A stretch of 64,000 bases of DNA, taken from contig CAZKLB010000001.1 of NCBI GenBank assembly GCA_964553685.1, positions 1 to 64,000 on the forward strand, read 5' to 3'. This document shows, piece after piece, positions 43,946-53,300 of the stretch. The first letter of the stretch is position 1. Every line of letters starts with the position of its first letter. The notes below the pieces were generated by a model that saw only the letters and a program-made list of their open reading frames with translations, did no database searches and was not told the DNA's origin. Position numbers and translations under genes: made by a program. This DNA comes from MED-G16 sp964553685. Its GTDB lineage: Bacteria > Bacteroidota > Bacteroidia > Cytophagales > MED-G16.

Positions 43946-46828
43946 TTAGAATGTAATACTTCCAATTGTTATTTCAATCTTGTTGTTGTTAGTTGTTAGA
44001 CTAGACTTGGTTACATATGAAAATTTAATTCCAATATCAAAAAGTGCGGGTTGTCTAAAAAAATTAACATCAAAAACAATTTCAGTGCCAAAGGAAAGTG
44101 GAGTATCCCTAAAAGAAATAGGAGATTGTCCGGACACTTCTCCTCCATTTACAAACCAAGTAGACCTGATTCTTTGGAAGTTAACCAAAGGGCCAATTGA
44201 TATATCAGGATAAACTAAAGGAAGCTCGTATTCTAGACCCCACCCATAAAAATCTGAATATAAATAAGGTGTTTCATAACCACTTATAAAATTATTGGTT
44301 CTTCTAAATCTATAATCAGTTTCTTTTTGTTTTTCATAATGAAATTTGCCACGAAATGAATGGTTTTTAAAAAACCCAGGAAAAGCTAAATAAACATCAG
44401 ACCTTAGATATTTACCTGAATAATCACTTCCTAAAAGAGTGTTTTTGTTTTCAAAAACAAGAGTTTGCTCATAAGGAAAATAAACTTGTTTTATGGTTTT
44501 TTTGTGTTTTCTAGATAGATAAATAAAGTTATTTATGTATGATTTTGAATTTCTTGTCGAATTAAGAGGAAATTTTCCAGATTCGCTAGTTAAAGCTGTC
44601 GTATAAAAATCTTTAAACTTTTCACTAGAAAATTCAAGTAACCCCAAAACATTTATAAAATATTTCCCTTTATAGTATGAAAGCGGAACTCTAACACCAA
44701 AAGTCACCTCTTTTGTCTTATAGTTTATGTCTGCATTTTTAAGGGTGTCAACAGACCCGTCTCTATTATTTAATAAAATATCTTGATTAAAGGAATCATC
44801 AGTTCCTGAAATTCTAAAATCTAATATAGGATAAAGACCCTGATAACTTAACCCAAAATATCTTATTGGTTTTTTATCTCTGATATCGATTTTGTAACCC
44901 CCATTAAATAAAAATGAACCGAATAAATTTCTTGACTCCAACCCAAGTGTAACGTAGTCAATCCCTTTTGAAGAAATGCCAAAATCACTTATTCCCCAAG
45001 CAACAGGCCTTATAAAGTGTTTGGCCATGTTTGTTTTATTTGTTTTAAAATATTTTGCAGTGGTATCATTATAGATTTTAAGATTATTTTCCTTGAACTG
45101 GATTTTGGTCAGGTTTTTATCAATTAAACTGTCGCTGAATATATCAAAGCCATTATTGTTCATAGAAGAATATAAAATTGTTTTTTTATCGGATGATAGG
45201 ATGGGGTAATAGTTTCCTAAATTACTTTCCTTGAATAAAAAAGTCTCTTTCTTTTTTATATCGTGAACAAAGATTTCTTCAAACCCATTATTTTCAGCAG
45301 AAAATATTAGTTTTTTTGAAGTTAAATTAGGCCATCCAATATTTCTTGTTGTATTAAAGACTTCCTTAAAAGATGAAGACTTTATGTTATATAGACACAC
45401 TTTTTTTATTCCTTTTTTGGTTATTAAAATCAAAATCTCGTCGTCGTTTACATATTGAACTGACGAGTAAGTGCCGTCTTGTAGCTTTATGTCAGATGTT
45501 ATTTTTCTTTCTTTTATATCTTCAAAAACCAAACTCTGCGAACCGTCTATATTATTTTTTATAGCAACTATACTGGCTCCACTAGGTGAGATGTCAAAAG
45601 AGGAGTAAAAACTGTTTCTTCCAGTGTAATTTATTTTATTGGTTTTAAGGTCCAATAGTTTAATTACAGAGAATGTCCTCTTATCCCACCTTGGATCTTT
45701 TTTAAATTCTAACCAACCAATTAGATTATTTGAGTAAGGTATTCTTCCAAAATCGTCAACAATTCCTGGAGTATGAATTTTAAAAAAACCACCTGTTTTA
45801 TTTATAATTCCAAAATCTTGATAACTACCCATTCCTTGCCTTATAACAACAATTCCTTTATTTGTTTCTCTTGGGTATTTGTAGCTTGTATATGATTTTT
45901 TGAGATGATTGTTAAGGGGTGTCTTTTTATGATTTTTATTTTTAATCGGTAGGGTAGCAATGCTTTTTTTATATAGTTCTTTATAATTTAATCCAGTTTC
46001 TTTTTTCATTGCTCTGTAAAAAGGAACAGGTAAAAAGGACTGATTATGTGCTTTTTCAACTATTTTATTGAATGATTTTATACCAAAATTGTCTTTTAGA
46101 TATTTAACCATAAGGTATCCGTGTTCATACTCATTAGGTGTTTTATATCTATAGGTCCCTAAAATTTGTCTATCATATTTAATTTTGTTTTGTGATAGTA
46201 AATTGTTTCTGGTTGTTAAATTAAATTTTGGTATTCTTCCTCTTCCAAAATCACTTTCTCTAGTTTCTATGTCTACAGCATCTCCTTCCCAATACCAATT
46301 AGGTAGGGAGGAGCGTGTTAAAAGTGAAGAAAGACCTTCTCCAAAAACCGTATGAACAAACCTGTTGAAACCGCTATTGTATCCTACCTCTCTTTGAACA
46401 AGATGTCTGAATTCATGAATTGATAATAAATCACTCCAATTATTATTGTGTATAAAATGGCTAGATTCCGGCCTAGCGTTTATAAAAAATTCACTCCTTC
46501 TAGGGAAAGAAGCGACAAAAGCATTGGATATAGTATTTTGATTATGAAGTATTATGTTGCTCCTTCTAATTTTATCACCAGGGTTTACTTTTATTTTATC
46601 AATATTTTTTTCAAGAAAATTAATAGTGTGGTTGGCAACAGAGTCGAGTTCTTTAGGAAAAATTACTTTAAAATTTTGTCCTTTTTTTTCATACCACTTT
46701 ATGCTAGGGGGTGCTTTTTCTGTCTTATCAAACTGTGATTTAGCTATATTAGCTATAAAGATTAGCGTAATAAATAAACATAAACATTTACGCGTTTTCA
46801 GAAATACACTCAAACAGTTTTTGTACAT
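43946..46828 (-). CDS. Predicted gluzincin peptidase fused to beta-propeller and outer-membrane barrel
   Basis: A 960-residue exported protein, from the ATG at 46828 (the frame extends to a GTG at 46873); residues 1-31 form a Sec signal. The N-terminal domain has HEFRH (His138, Glu139, His142) and, about 40 residues on, NWYWEGDAVD with Glu181, which is the HExxH plus Glu pattern of gluzincin zinc peptidases. The middle (about 320-620) has TolB/WD40-like repeats (KKLIFSAENNGFEEIFVHD, DKKTILYSSMNNNGFDIFSD). The C-terminal third has alternating aromatic beta strands and ends in F (ITIGSITF), like an outer-membrane barrel. It overlaps the aminotransferase gene by 41 bases. Confidence 0.85.
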   Translation of the reverse strand: MYKNCLSVFLKTRKCLCLFITLIFIANIAKSQFDKTEKAPPSIKWYEKKGQNFKVIFPKELDSVANHTINFLEKNIDKIKVNPGDKIRRSNIILHNQNTISNAFVASFPRRSEFFINARPESSHFIHNNNWSDLLSIHEFRHLVQREVGYNSGFNRFVHTVFGEGLSSLLTRSSLPNWYWEGDAVDIETRESDFGRGRIPKFNLTTRNNLLSQNKIKYDRQILGTYRYKTPNEYEHGYLMVKYLKDNFGIKSFNKIVEKAHNQSFLPVPFYRAMKKETGLNYKELYKKSIATLPIKNKNHKKTPLNNHLKKSYTSYKYPRETNKGIVVIRQGMGSYQDFGIINKTGGFFKIHTPGIVDDFGRIPYSNNLIGWLEFKKDPRWDKRTFSVIKLLDLKTNKINYTGRNSFYSSFDISPSGASIVAIKNNIDGSQSLVFEDIKERKITSDIKLQDGTYSSVQYVNDDEILILITKKGIKKVCLYNIKSSSFKEVFNTTRNIGWPNLTSKKLIFSAENNGFEEIFVHDIKKKETFLFKESNLGNYYPILSSDKKTILYSSMNNNGFDIFSDSLIDKNLTKIQFKENNLKIYNDTTAKYFKTNKTNMAKHFIRPVAWGISDFGISSKGIDYVTLGLESRNLFGSFLFNGGYKIDIRDKKPIRYFGLSYQGLYPILDFRISGTDDSFNQDILLNNRDGSVDTLKNADINYKTKEVTFGVRVPLSYYKGKYFINVLGLLEFSSEKFKDFYTTALTSESGKFPLNSTRNSKSYINNFIYLSRKHKKTIKQVYFPYEQTLVFENKNTLLGSDYSGKYLRSDVYLAFPGFFKNHSFRGKFHYEKQKETDYRFRRTNNFISGYETPYLYSDFYGWGLEYELPLVYPDISIGPLVNFQRIRSTWFVNGGEVSGQSPISFRDTPLSFGTEIVFDVNFFRQPALFDIGIKFSYVTKSSLTTNNNKIEITIGSITF

Positions 46829-47933
46829 CTTCTTTTGTGTTATACACAGAGGGAGACACTCTAATAATATCACCCCTTAAAGATATAAATATGTTATTTT
46901 CTCTGATTTTTTCTAGGATCTTTTTAAGATTTTTTTTTGGTCTGATACCAAAAAGATGTGAAGATCGGAATTTTGAGTCTTCATACCATGTGTTTTTTTT
47001 ATTTAGTAATGGGAAGCACGGGGTGGTTATAGATTCTATGTATTTATATACATTTTCTATCCCCCAATGATTTAATTGGTCTATACCAGCTTTTAGCATT
47101 GAAATGTTAATAAAATTACTTTGTTGGCCAACGCTATATCTTCTTGCGTATTCCCCATACTCGTCCTCATAGTTGATAAGGTTAGAAAAGTCTTCACTAT
47201 TTTTTCTGTTTATCCAACTTTCTTCTATTGGTTTTCCATTATCAAAGAATGGACCATAGTACGATAAACCTATCCCGTAGGGCCCCATCAGCCATTTATA
47301 TCCTGCGCAAATTAGAGCATCGGGTTGCGTTTCTTTTATATCAAAAGGCATCACACCAATGGACTGTGTTCCGTCAATAATCAATAAAGCGTCAACTTCT
47401 TTTGTTTTTTTTCTAATTTTTTCAATATCATAAATTGTTCCATCTGCCCAATGAAGTAAACCCATCGCCACAACCTTTGTTTGTTTATTTATTGAGTTTA
47501 AGATTTTTTTATTCCAAGCTCTACCTGCATTATTTTCTGAATTAGGTTTATTTATAAACTTCAAATTGGCGTTGTATTTTTTTGTAAGTTCCATCCAGGG
47601 GTATACATTACTTGGAAATTGGTCGCCTATTAATATTATGTTATCACTCTCCTTTAATTGAATATTATTGGTGATGTTTGCTAAACCATATGATACTGAT
47701 GAACTAATTGCTATTCTTTCATGCTCATCTAGGTTTATTAGTTTTGCAAATGCTTTTTTTAAAGCATTAACACCAGAAAAAAAATCTTCAGGAAGAATAT
47801 TATGTGGGGCTCTTTTGGTCTTTAAACCGTTTATTCCTGCCTCTTCTACAATTTTGAGCATCGGAGACATATATGCACAGTTAAGATAGGTTGTATTTCC
47901 TTCTATTATAAATTTATCTATTTGGCAGTTCAT
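46788..47933 (-). CDS. Class V aminotransferase (PLP-dependent)
   Basis: A 381-residue PLP enzyme. The PLP-binding Asp is in IIDGTQSIGVMPFD and the Schiff-base Lys is in CAGYKWLMGPYG; both are conserved in the cysteine desulfurase/isopenicillin N-epimerase/kynureninase-like branch. There is no active-site Cys loop characteristic of desulfurases, so an aminotransferase or lyase role is more likely. The start (MNCQIDKFIIEGN) is an ATG at 47933. It is packed between the amidase gene (9 bases) and the peptidase/propeller gene (41-base overlap). Confidence 0.9.
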   Translation of the reverse strand: MNCQIDKFIIEGNTTYLNCAYMSPMLKIVEEAGINGLKTKRAPHNILPEDFFSGVNALKKAFAKLINLDEHERIAISSSVSYGLANITNNIQLKESDNIILIGDQFPSNVYPWMELTKKYNANLKFINKPNSENNAGRAWNKKILNSINKQTKVVAMGLLHWADGTIYDIEKIRKKTKEVDALLIIDGTQSIGVMPFDIKETQPDALICAGYKWLMGPYGIGLSYYGPFFDNGKPIEESWINRKNSEDFSNLINYEDEYGEYARRYSVGQQSNFINISMLKAGIDQLNHWGIENVYKYIESITTPCFPLLNKKNTWYEDSKFRSSHLFGIRPKKNLKKILEKIRENNIFISLRGDIIRVSPSVYNTKEDVQKLFECISENA

Positions 47934-47942
47934 ATTAATTAA

Positions 47943-49568
47943 TCAGAATCCACTTGGAGCATTTCTATGAAAATTTGTTTTTGTTTGATACAGGCTTGCA
48001 AGGTACAATATTTTATCTTCGTTATGATAATTTCCAATAAAAGAAATACTCGTGGGGTTTCCTTTTTTATCAAAACCATTAGGAACAGATATTACAGGGT
48101 GGCCAGTTAAATTAGTAATAAGCATTTGGTTTTTTCCAAACGTTGGTGATATAATCACATCATAATCATTTATAATTGAATTAAACTCTGATATTAAATT
48201 TGAGCGGTGTCTGTTCGCTTGAATATATTCTACAGCAGGAATTAATCTAGATTGTCTAAGAGAATTTGCTCTTGATCTTTCCCCTTGTTGGACCATATTT
48301 GAGTCAAGGTTATTTAATAAAAATTCATCAAAAAAAGCACCAGCTTCTGAACGTAATATTATGTCAAAAACACTGTAAGGATAATCAATTGGAAGTGAAA
48401 CTTTCTCTAAGGTATAATCTTCTTTTAATAAGCTTAGAGTAATATTATTATTTTCAGAATATCTTGATGTATCATTTAAAAATAACTCCTCTAAAAAACC
48501 AATTCTTATTTTTTTTAATTTTTTATCGAATATAATTTCTTTTTTTTCTTTTTTTTCTCCAGTGTTTCTAATGGTATTAAAAACAATCGCACTTCCTTTT
48601 GCTGTTCTGGTTATTGGCCCTACCTTATCCATACTCCATGACAAGGTCATAAAACCATCTGTGCTAACAGACCCAAATGTTGGTCGAAGTCCAGTCACTC
48701 CACATCTGGTAGCGGGCGATACTATTGAGCCTAAAGTCTCTGTTCCAATAGAAAATGCGACTAAACCTGCAGCCGTTGCAGAAGCTGATCCAGCAGATGA
48801 TCCACTTGAGCCTTGCGATAAATTCCAAGGGTTTTTAGTTTTTCCTTTAAACCAAACGTCACCTCTTGCTAATGATCCTGTTGATAGTTTACCAAGCATT
48901 ACCGCTCCTGCTTTTTCAAGCTTTTCTATGACCTCTGCCTTTTTATTTATTACTTGATTTTTTAGAGGCATAGCGCCCCAAGTAGTTGGGAATTTTGGAT
49001 AGGAAGCTAAGTCTTTAATTCCGTATGGTATTCCGTGAAGCAAACCTTTATAATTCCCATCTTTAATTTCTTTGTCTGCTTTTTTAGCCTGTTCAATTGC
49101 TAAGTTTTCAGTTATTGTAACAAAAGCATTTATTTTTTTATCTAATTTTTTTATTCTGTTTAGATAAATTTCTGTTAGCTCAAGAGAGCTTATTTTTTTA
49201 TTTTTAATAAGATATGCTAATTCGCTTATTTGAAGATGCGCAATTTCTCTTTTGTTTTTAGGAAGACCTAAGCTATCGCTAGATATGTCATAACTAAAAT
49301 TGTTATTTAAATTATTTGGTATAGAATATTTTAATGCTGGGGTCACATCATTATCAAGTTGATATCCTCTCATTTCTATATATCCAGATTTATTTCTTTC
49401 AATATAATTAGTCATTGTGTTTATTTGTTCGTCTTTAAAAATGACACCTGACACTTTTAAAGCGCTTTTTATATCTTTTAATTTAATTTTATCATTCCTT
49501 ACTATTAGTGTAAAACCAAATAGCAACGATATAAATATTATTAAATAGAAAGTTTTTTTATTACTCAT
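47943..49568 (-). CDS. Amidase-signature hydrolase, membrane-anchored or exported
   Basis: A 541-residue amidase. The catalytic triad is present: Lys in GIPYGIKDL, Ser in GSSGSSAGSASATAAG and the nucleophile Ser in GTETLGSIVSPAT, followed by CGVTGLRPTFG. The start at the ATG 49568 gives an N-terminal hydrophobic segment (FYLIIFISLLFGFTLIV), probably a signal anchor, so the enzyme likely acts in the periplasm on amides or peptides. The frame also has an ATG 24 bases upstream at 49592. It is not GatA, which is cytoplasmic and usually encoded with gatB/C. Confidence 0.9.
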   Translation of the reverse strand: MSNKKTFYLIIFISLLFGFTLIVRNDKIKLKDIKSALKVSGVIFKDEQINTMTNYIERNKSGYIEMRGYQLDNDVTPALKYSIPNNLNNNFSYDISSDSLGLPKNKREIAHLQISELAYLIKNKKISSLELTEIYLNRIKKLDKKINAFVTITENLAIEQAKKADKEIKDGNYKGLLHGIPYGIKDLASYPKFPTTWGAMPLKNQVINKKAEVIEKLEKAGAVMLGKLSTGSLARGDVWFKGKTKNPWNLSQGSSGSSAGSASATAAGLVAFSIGTETLGSIVSPATRCGVTGLRPTFGSVSTDGFMTLSWSMDKVGPITRTAKGSAIVFNTIRNTGEKKEKKEIIFDKKLKKIRIGFLEELFLNDTSRYSENNNITLSLLKEDYTLEKVSLPIDYPYSVFDIILRSEAGAFFDEFLLNNLDSNMVQQGERSRANSLRQSRLIPAVEYIQANRHRSNLISEFNSIINDYDVIISPTFGKNQMLITNLTGHPVISVPNGFDKKGNPTSISFIGNYHNEDKILYLASLYQTKTNFHRNAPSGF

Positions 49569-49620
49569 GGTTATTTTTGATCTAATATACATTTAATTTT
49601 ATTGATTATAATTCTCGTAT

Positions 49621-52353
49621 TTGAAAACAAAAAATAAACTTTTCTTACTTGACGGAATGGCTCTTGTATACCGAGCTCACTTTGCGTTTAGTAAAAATCC
49701 TATTGTTAACTCCAAAGGTTTAAATACAAGCGCAGTTTATGGTTTTTTAAATACTCTTCTAGAATTATTAAATAAAGAGGATCCAACTCATATTGCAATA
49801 GCCTTTGATACAAAAGCTCCTACTTTTAGGTCAGAAATATTTTCTGAATATAAAGCAAATAGAGAAAGACAACCTGAAGATATTCAGGTTGCAATCCCAA
49901 TTATTAAGCAGCTTATTCAGTATTTGAATATAGAAATTTTAGAAAAAGATGGGTTCGAGGCGGATGATGTTATCGGTACAGTGTCATCAAAACTATCAAA
50001 GCAAAATAATACCACTGTGTATATGATGACTCCAGATAAGGATTTTGCTCAACTAGTTTCTCATAATGTTTTCCTATACAAACCAGCATTCATGGGTAGG
50101 GGGGTTGATATTCTTGGTGTCAAAGAGGTTCTTCAAAAATTTAATATTAGTAGGGTTGATCAGGTCATAGATTTTTTAGGCTTACAGGGCGATAGTGTGG
50201 ATAATATACCTGGAATACGGGGGGTTGGTCCTAAAACAGCACAAAAGTTATTGTCAGAATACGATTCAGTAGAGGGAATACTAAAAAATAAAGATAAAAT
50301 CACAGGATCAGTTGGTGATAAGGTTAGGGAAAATGCAGATGACGCGATATTATCTAAAAAACTCGCTAGAATAAAAACAGATGTTCCAATTGAACTTGAT
50401 TTGGAGACGTTCAAAATAAAAAGCTCAGATTCAGAGAATCTTATAAAACTACTTGATGATCTTGAGTTTAGAACAATAAAAAATAGAATGATTTCTCAAG
50501 GAATTATTAATGAGAAAAAGAATGAACAACTTAGTTTTTTTGGTACAGACATCAAAAAGGTAGAAAAGGTTAATGTTAGTTATAATATTGTTGATGCCGA
50601 TCAGATTGATCAGTTTGTTAAAAAAATATTATTAAGTGATGAGCTATGTATTGATACAGAAACTTCTAGTATAAATATAGAAGAAGCAGAGATAGCAGGC
50701 ATTGCCTTTTCTAATAAAGAATATTCCGCCTATTATATTCCTACAATTGAAGATAGTCAGGAAATTATCAATAAACTTAAGCCAGTTTTTGAAAGTAAAT
50801 CCATCAAATTCATTGGCCATAATTTAAAATATGATTTACAGATATTAAAAAAGTATGGAATTGAAGCTCCTATTAATATATTTGATACAATGATTGCTCA
50901 CTATTTAATTAACCCCGAATCGAGCCATAAATTAGATATTTTATCAGAAAATTATCTTAATCATAAGTGTATTCCTATAGAAGATATTATTGGTAAAAAG
51001 GGCGCTTCTCAGAAAAAAATGACAGAGTTGGATCCTAAAGACGTGTATGAGTATGCTTGTGAAGACGCAGATATAACCTTTAGACTAAAAAAAATTTTTG
51101 ATAAAGAAATTAGTCAATTAAAAATGACAGAGCTGTTTGATAAAGTTGAAACACCATTAATTCTTGTCTTGTCAAATATTGAAAAAAATGGAGTCAAAAT
51201 TGATACAAACTTTTTATCAAAAATGTCTGATGAGTTAGAGAAACAAATTACTAAGGTTGAGAAACTTGTATATAAGGAAGCTGGAGAGGAGTTTAATATT
51301 TCTTCACCAAAACAATTAGGAATAATTTTATTTGAAAAACTAAAAATTGACGAAAACCCTAAGAAAACAAAGTCTGGACAATATTCAACAGGCGAAGATA
51401 TTTTATCTAAGCTGTCTAAAAAAAATAAAATTGTAGACCAAATTCTTAACTATAGAGAGTTTAAAAAGCTTAGGTCTACATATGTAGATGCTTTGCCTTT
51501 AATGGTTTCAAAAAATGACGGTTTAATTCATACGGATTACGCTCAAGCAGTTACAGCTACGGGGAGACTCAGCTCGAATAAGCCCAACCTTCAAAACATT
51601 CCTATAAAGACTGACCTAGGAAAAAAAACTAGACGCGCCTTTATTCCAAGAAAGGGTTCAAATTATATATTAGCCGCAGACTACTCTCAGATTGAACTAA
51701 GAATAATTGCTGATTTTAGTGGTGATGAAGCCATGATAAATGCATTTAATGACAATCAAGATATACACAGCACTACTGCATCAAAAGTTTTCGGTGTTAA
51801 ATTAGATGATGTAACCAGTGACATGAGAAGAAGAGCTAAGGAAGTTAACTTTGGAATAATATATGGAATTTCTGCTTTTGGTTTATCTCAGAACCTTAAT
51901 ATTTCAAGATCGGAAGCCAAAGAGATTATAGATTCTTATTTTGAGAAATTCACCAAAGTGAAGGAGTATATGTCTAAATCCATACAAGATGCTAAAGAAA
52001 AAAAATATGTAACCACCCTGCTTGGAAGAAGAAGATATTTGAGGGATATTGATTCAAGAAATTATACGCTAAGGGGTTTTGCAGAAAGAAACGCAATCAA
52101 CACACCGATTCAGGGTAGTGCGGCTGATATAATTAAACTTGCTATGGTTAAAATTGACCAATGGATAAACAAAGAAAATTTAAAATCAAAAATGATTATG
52201 CAGGTTCATGATGAATTAGTTTTTGATGTTGAGAAAGAGGAGTTAGAAATATTTCAAAGTAATGTAAAAACAATTATGGAGGGCGTTGTAGATATGAAGA
52301 TTCCCCTATCTGTAGATGTTGGTATTGGTAAAAACTGGTTAGAAGCTCATTAA
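49621..52353 (+). CDS. polA: DNA polymerase I
   Basis: Three-domain repair and Okazaki-maturation polymerase, 910 residues. The 5'-3' exonuclease domain has FLLDGMALVYRAHFAF, DGFEADDVIGT, TPDKDFAQLV and GVGPKTAQKLL. The 3'-5' proofreading domain retains DTETSS (Asp345, Glu347), GHNLKYDLQIL and YACEDADITFRL, so proofreading is likely active. The polymerase domain has DYSQIELRIIADFSGD near residue 687, the O helix RRRAKEVNFGIIYG and VHDELVFDV. The start is a TTG at 49621; the first ATG would delete the conserved KLFLLDG. Confidence 0.97.
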   Translation: MKTKNKLFLLDGMALVYRAHFAFSKNPIVNSKGLNTSAVYGFLNTLLELLNKEDPTHIAIAFDTKAPTFRSEIFSEYKANRERQPEDIQVAIPIIKQLIQYLNIEILEKDGFEADDVIGTVSSKLSKQNNTTVYMMTPDKDFAQLVSHNVFLYKPAFMGRGVDILGVKEVLQKFNISRVDQVIDFLGLQGDSVDNIPGIRGVGPKTAQKLLSEYDSVEGILKNKDKITGSVGDKVRENADDAILSKKLARIKTDVPIELDLETFKIKSSDSENLIKLLDDLEFRTIKNRMISQGIINEKKNEQLSFFGTDIKKVEKVNVSYNIVDADQIDQFVKKILLSDELCIDTETSSINIEEAEIAGIAFSNKEYSAYYIPTIEDSQEIINKLKPVFESKSIKFIGHNLKYDLQILKKYGIEAPINIFDTMIAHYLINPESSHKLDILSENYLNHKCIPIEDIIGKKGASQKKMTELDPKDVYEYACEDADITFRLKKIFDKEISQLKMTELFDKVETPLILVLSNIEKNGVKIDTNFLSKMSDELEKQITKVEKLVYKEAGEEFNISSPKQLGIILFEKLKIDENPKKTKSGQYSTGEDILSKLSKKNKIVDQILNYREFKKLRSTYVDALPLMVSKNDGLIHTDYAQAVTATGRLSSNKPNLQNIPIKTDLGKKTRRAFIPRKGSNYILAADYSQIELRIIADFSGDEAMINAFNDNQDIHSTTASKVFGVKLDDVTSDMRRRAKEVNFGIIYGISAFGLSQNLNISRSEAKEIIDSYFEKFTKVKEYMSKSIQDAKEKKYVTTLLGRRRYLRDIDSRNYTLRGFAERNAINTPIQGSAADIIKLAMVKIDQWINKENLKSKMIMQVHDELVFDVEKEELEIFQSNVKTIMEGVVDMKIPLSVDVGIGKNWLEAH

Positions 52354-52355
52354 TT

Positions 52356-53300
52356 ATGATAGATAAAGAAAAAATAGAAAAAGCTCATAAAAGGATATCA
52401 AAGGGTATTCACAACACACCAGTATTAACATCTCAATCTATTGATAAAATTTCTGGGTGCCGCATTTATTTTAAATGTGAGAACTTTCAAAAAATAGGTG
52501 CTTTTAAAATGCGAGGTGCATTGAATGCTGTTCTTTCTCTTGATAAAAAAGATATAAATAAAGGTTTTGTTACTCATTCATCTGGTAATCACGCTCAAGC
52601 AGTCGCTCTTTCATCAAAACTATGTAACACAAAATCTTACATAGTAATGCCTAAAGGTGCCCCTAAAATCAAAATAGAAGCAGTAATGGGTTATGGAGCA
52701 GAAGTCATACTATGTGAAAATAATGAGAAAGCTAGAGTTGAACAGTGTAATAAAATACTTGACAGAACAGGTGCAAACTTTATTCACCCTTACGATAATT
52801 ATGACGTTATATTAGGTCAGTCTACATGTGCTAAAGAAATATATGAAGACAAAAACATACCAAACCTCGATACAATAATATGCCCTGTTGGAGGTGGTGG
52901 TTTAGCATCCGGTACAATAAAAGCGACTGAGTTTTTTTCACCGAAAACAAAAGTGATTTTAGCAGAACCGGAAAATGCGTCTGATGCTTATGCTTCTTTT
53001 AACCAGAAAAAATTAATTCCAGTAAAAAACCCTAATACTATTGCAGATGGTTTAAAAACATCTTTGTCTGAAAAAACATATAATATTATAGTAAGTGGGG
53101 CAGAGGAAATAATTACTGTTTCAGAGGAAGAGATAATTGAAAGTATGAAGATGATCTGGGAAAGATTAAAAATTATTTGTGAGCCTTCATGCTCATTACC
53201 ACTTGCGGCAATACTTAAAAATAAAGCCAAATTTAAAAACCAATCTGTTGGTATTATTTTAACAGGTGGGAATATAGATTTATCTAAGATACCTTTTTAG
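52356..53300 (+). CDS. Threonine/serine dehydratase (PLP-dependent, fold type II)
   Basis: A 314-residue PLP enzyme. The Schiff-base lysine is Lys51 in GAFKMRGA, with the SSGNHAQAVA phosphate/substrate loop at about 75-84 and GGGGLASGT near residue 180 that binds the PLP phosphate. No C-terminal ACT-like domain is present. This is the size of the catabolic threonine dehydratase/serine racemase/threo-3-hydroxyaspartate ammonia-lyase branch; which of these cannot be told by eye. It is 2 bases downstream of polA and convergent with the M1 peptidase gene (4-base overlap). Confidence 0.92.
   Translation: MIDKEKIEKAHKRISKGIHNTPVLTSQSIDKISGCRIYFKCENFQKIGAFKMRGALNAVLSLDKKDINKGFVTHSSGNHAQAVALSSKLCNTKSYIVMPKGAPKIKIEAVMGYGAEVILCENNEKARVEQCNKILDRTGANFIHPYDNYDVILGQSTCAKEIYEDKNIPNLDTIICPVGGGGLASGTIKATEFFSPKTKVILAEPENASDAYASFNQKKLIPVKNPNTIADGLKTSLSEKTYNIIVSGAEEIITVSEEEIIESMKMIWERLKIICEPSCSLPLAAILKNKAKFKNQSVGIILTGGNIDLSKIPF

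Noticed and set aside
46448..46880. Two plus-strand frames opposite the peptidase/propeller gene start.
   Set aside because: They overlap the conserved signal peptide and HEFRH coding region on the minus strand and show no family resemblance.
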